This document shows positions 44,350 to 52,096 of a stretch of 60,678 nucleotides of DNA, one piece after another. The notes below the pieces were generated by a model, which made no database searches, was not told where the DNA came from, and saw only the letters and a program-made list of their open reading frames with translations. The number at the start of each line of letters is the position of its first letter. The first letter of the stretch is position 1. Source of the DNA: Melioribacter sp. (GTDB lineage Bacteria > Bacteroidota > Ignavibacteria > Ignavibacteriales > Melioribacteraceae); contig PMDS01000012.1 of assembly GCA_003155655.1 (NCBI GenBank), forward strand, positions 1 through 60,678, given 5' to 3'. A program made the position numbers and the translations under genes.

Positions 44350-44407
44350 TTAGCTGTGCCCTAACGTAACGGCGTGGCTTTTCACCCGTCTGCTCTGAAA
44401 TGAACTT

Positions 44408-44560
44408 CTAGTTTATTCCCTGATGAATTTCTGCAATGGTTTCATCACCTTCCATGAGATTATAAAATGCGGTCGGAAAATCACAATGGGAATTTAAACT
44501 TTTATGCCGGTTGTTGTTATACAGATGAGCAGGATATCATTCGTTCATTCTTTGAAAGAC
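44408..44560 (-). pseudogene. 3' remnant of an IS3-type transposase
   Basis: On the minus strand the frame ending at 44408 reads AHLYNNNRHKSLNSHCDFPT and AFYNLMEG, the C-terminal 'YNxxRxHxSLxxxxPxxFY' block of IS3-like integrase-core transposases. It is cut upstream by a TGA near 44540 and no further catalytic part is found. It lies just after the RelE cassette boundary. The rest of 44561-44736 holds only short overlapping frames that I cannot support. Confidence 0.55.
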
Positions 44561-44736
44561 AGATAGAGGATTGCAAATGATAAATTCAAAGTATGAGAGA
44601 TCAGTTGAAAAATATAAAAAGAAAGAACAACAGTAATTAATCAACCACACTTAATGCAATTTGATTTTATAGTAATATTTTTTGTCTATTGATTAAATCC
44701 TTTTTTAAGTGGTTATGTGGCCTAAATAAGAATTAT

Positions 44737-45066
44737 TTAGTGTCCAGTCAATTCCCAGATATCGTCAGTACTTTTACCCTCCAATTCCTCATCATAACCT
44801 AATAATTTAGCAAGCACAGCCACTTCTGGATCAATTCTATTTTCAATAAACAGTTCATCATTATACACATTCCCATTTTTATAATCTTCATCTTGAGTTA
44901 ATAAGTATTTCATTCGTTCCAACTCTCTTAACATTCTCAGATACTTTTGTATTTCGCATAATATAGTGATGATTTGATTTTTTGTCTGTAACCTTTTTAA
45001 CCCTTCATCAGCTAATTTATTTATTCTATTTATAATAAATAATTGAATTTCTTTCATTTGGTTCAT
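44737..45066 (-). CDS. Helical protein of unknown function
   Basis: 109 residues, soluble, mostly charged helices (IQLFIINRINKLADEGLKRL, LREMLELERMKYLL region) and an acidic C-terminus. No family is recognised. It follows the 79-residue gene after 17 bases in the same direction, so the two form a pair. In this cluster such pairs are often toxin-antitoxin units, but nothing in the sequence proves it. Codon use is as A+T-rich as the neighbours. Confidence 0.5.
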   Translation of the reverse strand: MNQMKEIQLFIINRINKLADEGLKRLQTKNQIITILCEIQKYLRMLRELERMKYLLTQDEDYKNGNVYNDELFIENRIDPEVAVLAKLLGYDEELEGKSTDDIWELTGH

Positions 45067-45083
45067 TGACGACTCTTCTAATA

Positions 45084-45323
45084 TTAAAATGGAACATTAT
45101 CCTTTAATTCTTCCTCAACCGATTTAATATGTGCCTTATTTTTTTCAATTTCATCGTCAATTAAATCCAAACTTTCTTTAAGCATCTTTACAATTTTTTC
45201 CATTGCATATATTCTGTTTTCTATTTCTAAATCTGTTTCATTTTCAAATTTTGCCGGCAAAGTTGCAATCTTTTTTAACTCCTTAAAGAGAAATACCCTA
45301 ATATTATTAAAACTGTTTTCCAT
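45084..45323 (-). CDS. Short coiled-coil protein
   Basis: 79 residues forming almost one continuous coiled coil (VFLFKELKKIATLPAKFE, then IYAMEKIVKMLKESLDLIDD). The start has AGGAAAAAC upstream. It is the first gene of a pair with the 109-residue helical protein. No family is recognised; a structural or antitoxin role is possible. Confidence 0.5.
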   Translation of the reverse strand: MENSFNNIRVFLFKELKKIATLPAKFENETDLEIENRIYAMEKIVKMLKESLDLIDDEIEKNKAHIKSVEEELKDNVPF

Positions 45324-45374
45324 TGTTTTTCCTATATATGATTATTAAAAATTATTATTTGATCTTCATAATTT

Positions 45375-45541
45375 AGTCAACTAATGGTTTTGCGTTTAAG
45401 CCGAAGCCGTGGCGTTTCCGCTACAAATAATTTGATTTATTGAAAAATGTAATTCACGAAAACCAAAACAAACAACTAAATCAACTATGACAACAAATGT
45501 TACGACCGACTACAGCGTTCCGCTTGAGACGCTTGTTAGCT
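45375..45541. repeat. attC-like spacer
   Basis: The spacer begins AGTCAAC, contains CCGTGGCGTTTCCGC and ends CGCTTGAGACGCTTGTTAGCT. Read on the minus strand the end is CTAACAAGCGTCTCAAGCGG, very close to the start of the Vibrio repeats (TAACAAACGCCTCAAG), and the TGGCGTTTCC block is another hallmark of these sites. About 38 bases of the same wording (GTCTCAAGCGGAA ... GGTCGTAA.ATTTG) recur at 46270-46320. The gene on the minus strand ends inside it. Confidence 0.55.
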
Positions 45542-46130
45542 TTTTAGTGTTTAAGTCTTGCAATAGTTCTCTCAATGAACTTATACATTTTATATGATTA
45601 TCTTTTGTATAATCATTAGAATATTCACTTTCATCTAGCTTGAATAAATGTATATTATTACTTCTTTTATCCCAAATCCAATCAAGTTTTTCTTTTAATT
45701 TTTGAGAAATAATATCTTTCTTTACTAAGAATTCAGTCCGATTTTTAAATCTATAACTATCACCACAAATCTTTTTCAAATATTCCTTCGTAAGACTTTC
45801 GACAATTGCAGCTACAATAATAATCTGAACCTTAAAAAGCATTCCTTTAGCTATACCAGCAATATCAGTTCTGTTCAATAACCACATAATAGTATCTGAT
45901 AACATTATATTATATGCAACATTACTTCCTAATATTTTATTCTTAATAAATCTCAATCTTGGTTTTTGTGATGAAGCAGTGCGAATAAAACCTCTTGGGA
46001 ATCTTACTTTAGCTTCTTGAACTTCTGAACGTATAAGATTTTTCGATGATAAATAATCTTGAATATCTTGCAAAATTTGCCCAGCTTCTCTTGAAGCAAT
46101 GGCTAAATCATTATCGTTTTTTATTTTCAT
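45510..46130 (-). CDS. HEPN-like protein in an attC-flanked cassette
   Basis: 206 residues from the ATG at 46130. Helical; IIVAAIVESLTKEYLKKI followed by KLDWIWDKRSNNIHLFKLDE. The RSNNIH sequence is an Rx4H motif, the RNase active site of HEPN domains, in the expected last third. I do not know a named family, so the HEPN assignment rests on that motif and the helices. The last 10 residues are encoded by the attC-like spacer and are probably not conserved. Confidence 0.55.
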   Translation of the reverse strand: MKIKNDNDLAIASREAGQILQDIQDYLSSKNLIRSEVQEAKVRFPRGFIRTASSQKPRLRFIKNKILGSNVAYNIMLSDTIMWLLNRTDIAGIAKGMLFKVQIIIVAAIVESLTKEYLKKICGDSYRFKNRTEFLVKKDIISQKLKEKLDWIWDKRSNNIHLFKLDESEYSNDYTKDNHIKCISSLRELLQDLNTKKLTSVSSGTL

Positions 46131-46136
46131 TTTATT

Positions 46137-46328
46137 AAAAAGCCAATGGCCTGGCAACTAAAGCGTTGCCAAAAGGTTTACGCTGCCAATGTTTTGTTTT
46201 ACTGTTTATGCTTGTCCGCAGTTTTCTGGCGGATTATTTAGTTACATCTCACTTTCATAAAACACTAGCAAGTTAAACTGCAAATATTACGACCGACCAC
46301 AACATTCCGCTTGAGACATGGGTTAGGT
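46137..46328. repeat. attC-like spacer, uninterrupted form
   Basis: It runs from AAAAAGCCAATGG to CTTGAGACATGGGTTAGGT. The core TGCCAATGTTTTGTTTTACT ... CTGGCGGATTATTTAGTTAC ... CATAAAACACTAGCAAG is the same as the interrupted spacer at 43382-43800, and its right end matches the spacer at 45375. The right boundary GTTAGGTAACAG is matched inverted, 9 of 12 bases, by CTGCCGCCTAAC at the other side of the next cassette. Confidence 0.55.
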
Positions 46329-46344
46329 AACAGTATGAATTATA

Positions 46345-47019
46345 TTATTCCAATTTAAGTTCATAATAACCACTTAAAATAAATTGCTTTGTAAATGGAA
46401 TACCATATCTTTGGACTATTCGACTGTCATTAGTTTCAATAACAATGCGTAAAGCAACATCACCTTGTTCAATTAATGGAATTAATAGTCCTTCATTAAG
46501 AAATTGCGTAACGATAAAACAGTCAGATTTTGATGGAACCACTAAAGAATCATTACCTTGTGAGGCATATACACGGACACGTGTAGCAGCAATTTGTATT
46601 TCAGTAAAAGGGCCGTCTGGAATAGTAAAAAAGGCGCTACCGAAATGAGAAAGAGATACAGGTTTGTTTGAGTTATTATAAAACTTAAAAAGAATAGGTG
46701 GAATTCTTGAACTTGTTGGTAAAATTGAGTACCAAGTTGGGATGAGAGCAACTAGAACTGCTGAAATGGCTAGATAACGTGCAAATTTTCCATACTTATG
46801 AATAAGTTGTTTTGAATCAATTGAACTAGGAATTTTAGCTGTATACACATAAACACTCCAACCAATACAAATAATAAGTGCTGATAAAGAAACTATTCTC
46901 CAACCTATTTTTTCAAGAACAGTGCTAAATTGAATAACAACCGTTGATGAATAAATTATCGCTATAATCGGAATTCCTACTTTCTCTAATGCTTGTAAAA
47001 TATTTTCTTTAGAATTCAT
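46345..47019 (-). CDS. Membrane protein of unknown function in a cassette
   Basis: 224 residues with three membrane helices (about 14-34, 40-60 and 84-106) and an extracytoplasmic beta-rich domain of about 110 residues (for example RVRVYASQGNDSLVVPSKSD). No family is recognised. It fills one unit of the cassette cluster, flanked by GTTAGG-type boundaries on both sides. Cassette arrays often carry such membrane proteins, some with defence roles, but nothing here shows function. Confidence 0.55.
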   Translation of the reverse strand: MNSKENILQALEKVGIPIIAIIYSSTVVIQFSTVLEKIGWRIVSLSALIICIGWSVYVYTAKIPSSIDSKQLIHKYGKFARYLAISAVLVALIPTWYSILPTSSRIPPILFKFYNNSNKPVSLSHFGSAFFTIPDGPFTEIQIAATRVRVYASQGNDSLVVPSKSDCFIVTQFLNEGLLIPLIEQGDVALRIVIETNDSRIVQRYGIPFTKQFILSGYYELKLE

Positions 47020-47036
47020 ATTACCTCAATTCTGCC

Positions 47037-47108
47037 GCCTAACTATTAATTAACAAGCCTAAGGCTGGCAAGCCTGCCAACGGATATGTTGATGGTTGTG
47101 TGTTAGAA
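47037..47108 (+). repeat. Short attC-like site (72 bp)
   Basis: GCCTAAC at 47037-47043 fits the attC R'' core RYYYAAC exactly, and GTTAGAA at 47102-47108 fits the R' core GTTRRRY except for the last base. The length of 72 bases and the inner inverted parts (AGCCTAAGGCT, CCTGCCAAC with GTTGATGG) are as in classical attC sites. It is the most canonical site in the cluster. The remaining 47109-47448 holds no gene; one weak transposase-like stretch is listed under rejected items. Confidence 0.6.
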
Positions 47109-47448
47109 TCCTGTACTTATTTATTTATTATTCTAATAACAAAATTTCTGGCTTGATATCATTTCAACTATTTTGTTTTTATAATGCTAAATATTTTGAT
47201 GCATAGTAAAGAAATAATCTATTTTAATTTTAGATATACAGTGTAGGAAGAAGAAAATTAAAAAGAACAGTTGTAGAATATTGAATCATAAAAAAAAGCC
47301 CTCTGTTCGTAATGCAACTTAGAAATATAATTTGATTATTCAAACAGGAATTCCCATACGCGCCGGGTATTGGATTTCATTAAAAGCGGGATAGTATTAT
47401 AAACTTTTATACCGGCTGTTTTGTTAGTAAAGTAAACAGGAATTAATA

Positions 47449-47907
47449 ATGAATTACTGGCTTATAAAATCCGAACCATCTGTATTTTCAATAGATGACC
47501 TGGCAAAGAGCAAGAACCAAACAACCTGCTGGGACGGCATCCGCAGTTACGCTGCAAGAAATTTTATCCGAGATGGAATGAAAATTGGCGATAAGGTTTT
47601 ATTCTATCACAGCATGACTGAAATTCCCGCAATAGCAGGTATTTGTGAAGTTGTTAAGGAAGCATATCCCGATTTAACAGCTTTTGATCCCAAGAATGAA
47701 TACTATGACCCCAAAAGCAAAAAGGATAATCCTGCATGGTTCATGGTTGATGTAAAGTTCGTAAAAAAATTTACAAATTTAGTGTCACTTGAGCAGATCA
47801 AGAAGAATAAAAAATTGGAAAATATAAAGCTTCTTAAAATAGGTCGTCTTTCGGTAATGCCTGTAACCAAAGAAGAGTTTGATGAAGTTGTTAAAATGTC
47901 TAAGTAA
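47449..47907 (+). CDS. EVE domain protein
   Basis: 152 residues. YWLIKSEPSVFSIDDL, WDGIRSYAARNFIRDGMKIGD, VLFYHSMTEIPAIAGICEVV and FMVDVKFVKKF are the typical EVE (PUA-like) fold, which reads modified bases in DNA or RNA. The start is at the only ATG before the conserved opening. Its stop is directly followed by the left end CTCACC of a hairpin repeat (copy C). Confidence 0.92.
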   Translation: MNYWLIKSEPSVFSIDDLAKSKNQTTCWDGIRSYAARNFIRDGMKIGDKVLFYHSMTEIPAIAGICEVVKEAYPDLTAFDPKNEYYDPKSKKDNPAWFMVDVKFVKKFTNLVSLEQIKKNKKLENIKLLKIGRLSVMPVTKEEFDEVVKMSK

Positions 47908-48130
47908 CTCACCTTACGTATAATTTAATTTATAACCACGTCCTTCAGGACGTGGAGTCTAACCAAGCAAAAAAAATCCGGGCTTTAGCCCAACTTTTTG
48001 TTTAATAGAAACATAATTTCGTTATTAGCCCACATCTTCATCATGAACGGCGGAGTTATGGAGTTATATTATTAACCACGTCCTTCAGGACGTGGAGTTT
48101 AACTAAGCAAATAGTTTCTGGGCTTTAGCC
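47908..48130 (+). repeat. Hairpin repeat with two identical stems (copy C)
   Basis: The left end CTCACCTTACGTATAA starts at the stop of the EVE gene. Two perfect hairpins CCACGTCC-TTCA-GGACGTGG are found at 47936-47955 and 48076-48095, each followed by a GGGCTTTAGCCC palindrome. No right end with target duplication is visible. The second copy runs into the end of a Y1-transposase remnant at 48125. Confidence 0.75.
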
Positions 48131-48247
48131 CAACTTTTTAAATCCATACTTCCCAATAAACTCATCGTACTCTTCTATGAAGCTCTTTTCTCTATGATGA
48201 TCTTCTTGATTTTTTATGTAATTTCTAATTACTCCTTTAGCACTCAG
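48125..48247 (-). pseudogene. 3' end of a REP-associated (Y1) transposase
   Basis: On the minus strand the frame ending with TAA at 48125-48127 reads GVIRNYIKNQEDHHREKSF then IEEYDEFIGKYGFKK. 'YIxNQxxHHxxxSFxEEYxxF' is the C-terminal signature of REP-associated tyrosine transposases of the IS200/IS605 superfamily. Only about 40 codons are left, fused to the end of serA's downstream region. It abuts a hairpin repeat, the type of substrate such enzymes cut. Confidence 0.7.
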
Positions 48248-48254
48248 CACTCCT

Positions 48255-49499
48255 TTAAAACAAAACTCTCGCTTTAATTGTCTCGGGAATCGATTTCAAA
48301 TCTTTCAAGATTTCCGCATTCTGCTCTTTGCTGTCAACATCCACAATAACATAACCGATAAAAGGATCTGTCTGCAGGAACTGTGCGGCAATGTTCAAAT
48401 TCCTTTCAGTAAAAACTTTGTTAATTTTGTTCAGCACACCGGGAGTATTTTTGTGAATGTGCAGATAGCGCTGTTTATTCAAATTTGGTTGAAGAGCAAT
48501 TTCGACAAAATTAGTCGCACCTATTGTAGAGCCAATATCGCAATACTTAACAAGCTTTTCAGAAACCTCAAGAGCAATGTTAGCCTGCGCTTCGGTAGTA
48601 CTGCCGCCAATGTGAGGCGTAAGAATCACATTCTGATATTTTTGAAGAACGCTTTTAAATTCACCTGCATTTGAAGTTGGTTCTTCGGGGTAAACATCAA
48701 TTGCGGCGCCATTGAGATGTTTTTCTTCAATTGCTGCGGCAAGATCGTCCAGATTTACAACGCTGCCTCTTGATAAATTTATTAAGAAAGCCCCAGTCTT
48801 CATCAAATTAAGCTGGGTGACGGTTATCATATTATGGGTAGTTTCATTCTCAGGTACGTGAAGCGTTACAATATCTGCAACCTGCAAAAGTTCTTCAAGG
48901 GAATTGCACGATTTTGCGTTCCCAAGATTTAATTTTTTCTCAATATCATAATAGAAAACATTCATACCCAAATTTTCTGCAAGAATAGAAACCTGCGAAC
49001 CGATATGTCCATACCCAACAATTCCAATATTTTTCCCTCTCACCTCAAAAGAATTTGCAGCTTCCTTAAACCATTTTCCATTATGTGCGCAATAATTTTT
49101 TTCCGGAATTCCTCTGATCAGGTAAATACACTCGCTTATAACAAGTTCAGCAACAGAGCGTGTATTGGAAAACGGGGCGTTAAAAACCGGTATGCCCTTC
49201 ATCTTGGCGGCGTTCAGATCAACCTGGTTGGTACCGATACTATAACAGCCAATTGCAATTAGCTTATTTGCGTTTTCAAGAATTTCCGAAGTAAGGTGTG
49301 TACGTGACCGGATACCGATTATATGTACATCTTTGATCTTTTCAATCAGTTCTTCTTTTTCCAGTGAACTTTTAAGGCATTCGACGTTGGAATAATCGCT
49401 GCTATTAAAATAATTCAGCGCGTTTTTGTGAAGTCCTTCTAAAAGAAGCACCTTGATTTTTTCTTTAGCTAATGAATATAATTTACTCTCGCTGCCCAT
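48255..49499 (-). CDS. serA: D-3-phosphoglycerate dehydrogenase
   Basis: 414 residues. The NAD-binding part shows GIVGYGHIGSQVSILAENLG and DIVTLHVPENETTH; the catalytic His is in LTPHIGGSTTEAQ, with the Arg in SRTHLTSE region and Glu in YPEEP. A C-terminal ACT domain (HKNTPGVLNKINKVFTERNLNI) binds serine for feedback control. This is the E. coli-like type without the intervening domain. It makes the first step of serine synthesis. Confidence 0.93.
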   Translation of the reverse strand: MGSESKLYSLAKEKIKVLLLEGLHKNALNYFNSSDYSNVECLKSSLEKEELIEKIKDVHIIGIRSRTHLTSEILENANKLIAIGCYSIGTNQVDLNAAKMKGIPVFNAPFSNTRSVAELVISECIYLIRGIPEKNYCAHNGKWFKEAANSFEVRGKNIGIVGYGHIGSQVSILAENLGMNVFYYDIEKKLNLGNAKSCNSLEELLQVADIVTLHVPENETTHNMITVTQLNLMKTGAFLINLSRGSVVNLDDLAAAIEEKHLNGAAIDVYPEEPTSNAGEFKSVLQKYQNVILTPHIGGSTTEAQANIALEVSEKLVKYCDIGSTIGATNFVEIALQPNLNKQRYLHIHKNTPGVLNKINKVFTERNLNIAAQFLQTDPFIGYVIVDVDSKEQNAEILKDLKSIPETIKARVLF

Positions 49500-49665
49500 A
49501 ATATTACACTTTATATAATAAATTAGTTTTTTACTGCGGAATAACGGAAACCGCTCAATGATAAAATAAATGAAAAAGATTATAAGGAAATGTTATGAAT
49601 TATTCCTTATTTACCTGAATAATTATTAAAAATATTTTTTTACTGTTGATAATATATCTTAATTA

Positions 49666-50005
49666 CTCACATGACGCATAATTTAATTTATAACAACGAC
49701 TTTTAAGTCGTTGAATAGATAACGAAACATGTTCTTGGCTTTTCCCGAAGGAATGGCTATGCCTAGCCCAGAATTTTTTACTTGGTTATTATTATAACTC
49801 CGCCGTTCACGGCGGAGGAAAAGAGCAACAAAAAAAAAGGGCTTTAGCCAAAGTGATGGCTATGCCAAGCCCAACTCTTTGTTTAAAAGAAATATAATTT
49901 CATTATTAGCTTACATCTTCATCATGAACTCGAGAATATGAAAGCTTGCTTTGCTATTAAGTTTTAAAATCAATTGGTGTAAATACCATTTATGCGTAAA
50001 ATGAA
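49666..50005. mobile_element. 340-bp MITE-like element with two hairpins (copy D)
   Basis: Ends are imperfect inverted repeats: CTCACATGACGCATAA on the left and, read inverted, TTCATTTTACGCATAA on the right. A 7-bp direct repeat TTAATTA flanks it (49659-49665 and 50006-50012). Two hairpins are inside, CAACGACT-TTTA-AGTCGTTG (49694-49713) and CTCCGCCG-TTCA-CGGCGGAG (49798-49817); the second half is nearly the same as copy B. The intergenic space between serA and the photolyase (49500-50100) holds nothing else. Confidence 0.8.
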
Positions 50006-50100
50006 TTAATTATATAATTGAGAATATCATTTATAAATTTTTAGAATAATCCCGTTGTTGCAACTTCTTTAGTTAATTAACGGTTTATTAAACTGTAATA

Positions 50101-51585
50101 ATGGATTTATTAATGAATGAACATCGAAAATTAATTCTAAAAGAAGGGATAACAAAAACAGGACCTATAGTTTATTGGATGCAAAGAGATCAGCGGGCAC
50201 ATGATAACTGGGCACTTCTTTATGCACAAAAGCAGGCGTTGAAAAAATCTGTTGACCTGTACGTTGTTTTTAACCTTATAACAAATTTTTTGGACTCTGG
50301 GATGCGCCAATATGATTTTATGCTGGATGGGCTTAAAGAAGTTGAAAATGAGTTATCTAAGTACAACATTCATTTCCAAGTATTGTGCGGAAACCCAATT
50401 AAAGAACTGCCCCAATATTTAAATGATGTTGACGCATCCCTGCTGGTTGCAGATTTTAATCCGTTAAAAATTGTCCGTCAATGGAAAGATGGAATATCGC
50501 GGAAAATCAAAATCCCTTTTCACGAAATAGATGCTCACAATATTGTTCCATGTTTTATAGCTTCCGGCAAACTTGAGTATGCCGCTTACACGATCCGTCC
50601 AAAAATTCAGAAATTATTACCTGAATTTCTGGAAGAGATACCGTCTTTGAAAAAAATGAAGAAATCCGAATCTTTCGCACAAAAAACCGAATGGCTTAAA
50701 ATTAGGGATGAATTGAAGATAAATAACAGAATTTCAAAAGCTGGTGGGTTCGTTCCGAGTGATATGGCTGCAAAGAAAAAATTAGAAGAGTTTACAGAGT
50801 CAATATTTATCAATAAAGACCCTTTATATAGCAAATTAAAGATGCAAATATCTTCGCAATTACCGTTAAATCAGCATTTTCACAACAATTCGGGGGAAAA
50901 AGCAGCTATAAGTACTATCAAATACTTTATTAAGAATAAATTTGCCAATTATAACCTTCTACGTAACAATCCAAATGCTCAAATGACATCAGAATTGTCG
51001 CCATACCTTCATTTTGGGCAAATTTCAGCACAACGTGTTGCCTTAATGATTCAACCGTTTATTGAATATCCGGAATCTCATAAATCCTTTTTAGAAGAAC
51101 TAATCATCCGGCGGGAACTAGCCGATAATTTTTGCTATTACAATCCAAATTATGATTCATTCGAGGGCTTTCCAGATTGGGCAAAGGCTACTTTAAATAA
51201 ACATAGGAAAGACAGGCGTAAGTATGTTTATTCTGTTTCCCAATTTGAGCACAGCGAGACACATGATGACTTGTGGAATTCCGCCCAAAATGAAATGGTA
51301 CGTACAGGAAAAATGCATGGTTACTTAAGGATGTATTGGGCAAAAAAAATTTTAGAATGGTCTTCCAGCCCCGAGGAGGCAATGAAGACTGCCATTTTTC
51401 TAAATGACAGGTATGAACTTGATGGGCGGGATCCAAATGGTTATGCAGGAATTGCATGGTCGATTGGCGGGGTACACGACAGAGCCTGGTTTGAAAGAGA
51501 TGTCTATGGAAAAATCAGATATATGAACTACAATGGCTGTTCAAAAAAATTTGACGTGAAGCAATATATTACCACATGGCGTTAA
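50101..51585 (+). CDS. phr: Class II CPD photolyase
   Basis: 494 residues. The opening PIVYWMQRDQRAHDNWALL is that of class II deoxyribodipyrimidine photolyases, and the FAD-binding half shows LRMYWAKKILEWSSSPEEAM, FLNDRYELDGRDPNGYAGIAW and GGVHDRAWFERDVYGKIRYM. It repairs cyclobutane dimers with blue light, which fits an organism exposed to light. An ATG four codons later is also possible as start. The stop overlaps the stop region of the thioredoxin-like gene on the other strand by 4 bases. Confidence 0.93.
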   Translation: MDLLMNEHRKLILKEGITKTGPIVYWMQRDQRAHDNWALLYAQKQALKKSVDLYVVFNLITNFLDSGMRQYDFMLDGLKEVENELSKYNIHFQVLCGNPIKELPQYLNDVDASLLVADFNPLKIVRQWKDGISRKIKIPFHEIDAHNIVPCFIASGKLEYAAYTIRPKIQKLLPEFLEEIPSLKKMKKSESFAQKTEWLKIRDELKINNRISKAGGFVPSDMAAKKKLEEFTESIFINKDPLYSKLKMQISSQLPLNQHFHNNSGEKAAISTIKYFIKNKFANYNLLRNNPNAQMTSELSPYLHFGQISAQRVALMIQPFIEYPESHKSFLEELIIRRELADNFCYYNPNYDSFEGFPDWAKATLNKHRKDRRKYVYSVSQFEHSETHDDLWNSAQNEMVRTGKMHGYLRMYWAKKILEWSSSPEEAMKTAIFLNDRYELDGRDPNGYAGIAWSIGGVHDRAWFERDVYGKIRYMNYNGCSKKFDVKQYITTWR

Positions 51586-52094
51586 TTTTCCTTATTAGCA
51601 ATTAATGCTTTATCAATTTCCGCTTTGAATTCATCAAATGTTTTTTTCCCTTCAAGCAAAATTAATTTGTTCCCTTTTCTATCAAAAATAAAGGTAGCAG
51701 GTAAAGCTCCGTTCCATTTTTTATCAAGGGCGTTAATTAAATCTTCATCTTTCTTAAACCCGCTGACAAATGAGGCAAAGTTTGCTTTATTTGATTTTAG
51801 GAACGGTACAATTTTAGATTTTACTTCATCCGGATAATCGGCGCTGATCCCTATAAAATCCACCTCATTTTTATATATACCTGCCAGCTTGACAATCTCA
51901 GGGAATTCTTCCCTGCATGGAACGCACCAGGTTGCCCATAAATTCAGGAAAAGAATTTTTCCATTTCGTTCATTTATAATTTTTGACAGCCTGGCTTTAT
52001 CAATCACTTCAACGTTAATTCTAGCTGATTGCGCCGGTGAAAGTACACAGCCAATTATGATTAGAAAAATTGACAGAGCTAATATTTTTTTCAT
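51582..52094 (-). CDS. TlpA/ResA-like thioredoxin
   Basis: 170 residues. The N-terminal hydrophobic segment with GC at residue 15-16 may be a lipoprotein signal. FLNLWATWCVPCREEFPEI carries the CxxC of TlpA/ResA-type reductants; the cis-proline lies in GALPATFIFD. It probably reduces disulfides outside the cytoplasm. It starts two bases after the stop of a second thioredoxin-fold gene, so both are co-transcribed. Confidence 0.85.
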   Translation of the reverse strand: MKKILALSIFLIIIGCVLSPAQSARINVEVIDKARLSKIINERNGKILFLNLWATWCVPCREEFPEIVKLAGIYKNEVDFIGISADYPDEVKSKIVPFLKSNKANFASFVSGFKKDEDLINALDKKWNGALPATFIFDRKGNKLILLEGKKTFDEFKAEIDKALIANKEN

Positions 52095-52096
52095 AA

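Noticed and set aside
47335-47430. Second transposase remnant before the EVE gene
   Set aside because: A short stretch shares AAACTTTTATACCGGC wording with the IS3 remnant at 44500, but the frame is broken and the rest does not match, so the likeness may be by chance.
43475-49817. CRISPR array
   Set aside because: The hairpin repeats are few, irregularly spaced, and differ in stem sequence; there are no uniform spacers and no cas genes.
51582-51585. Overlap of the photolyase and thioredoxin stops as a regulatory feature
   Set aside because: Four-base convergent overlaps are common in compact genomes and there is no further sign of antisense control.
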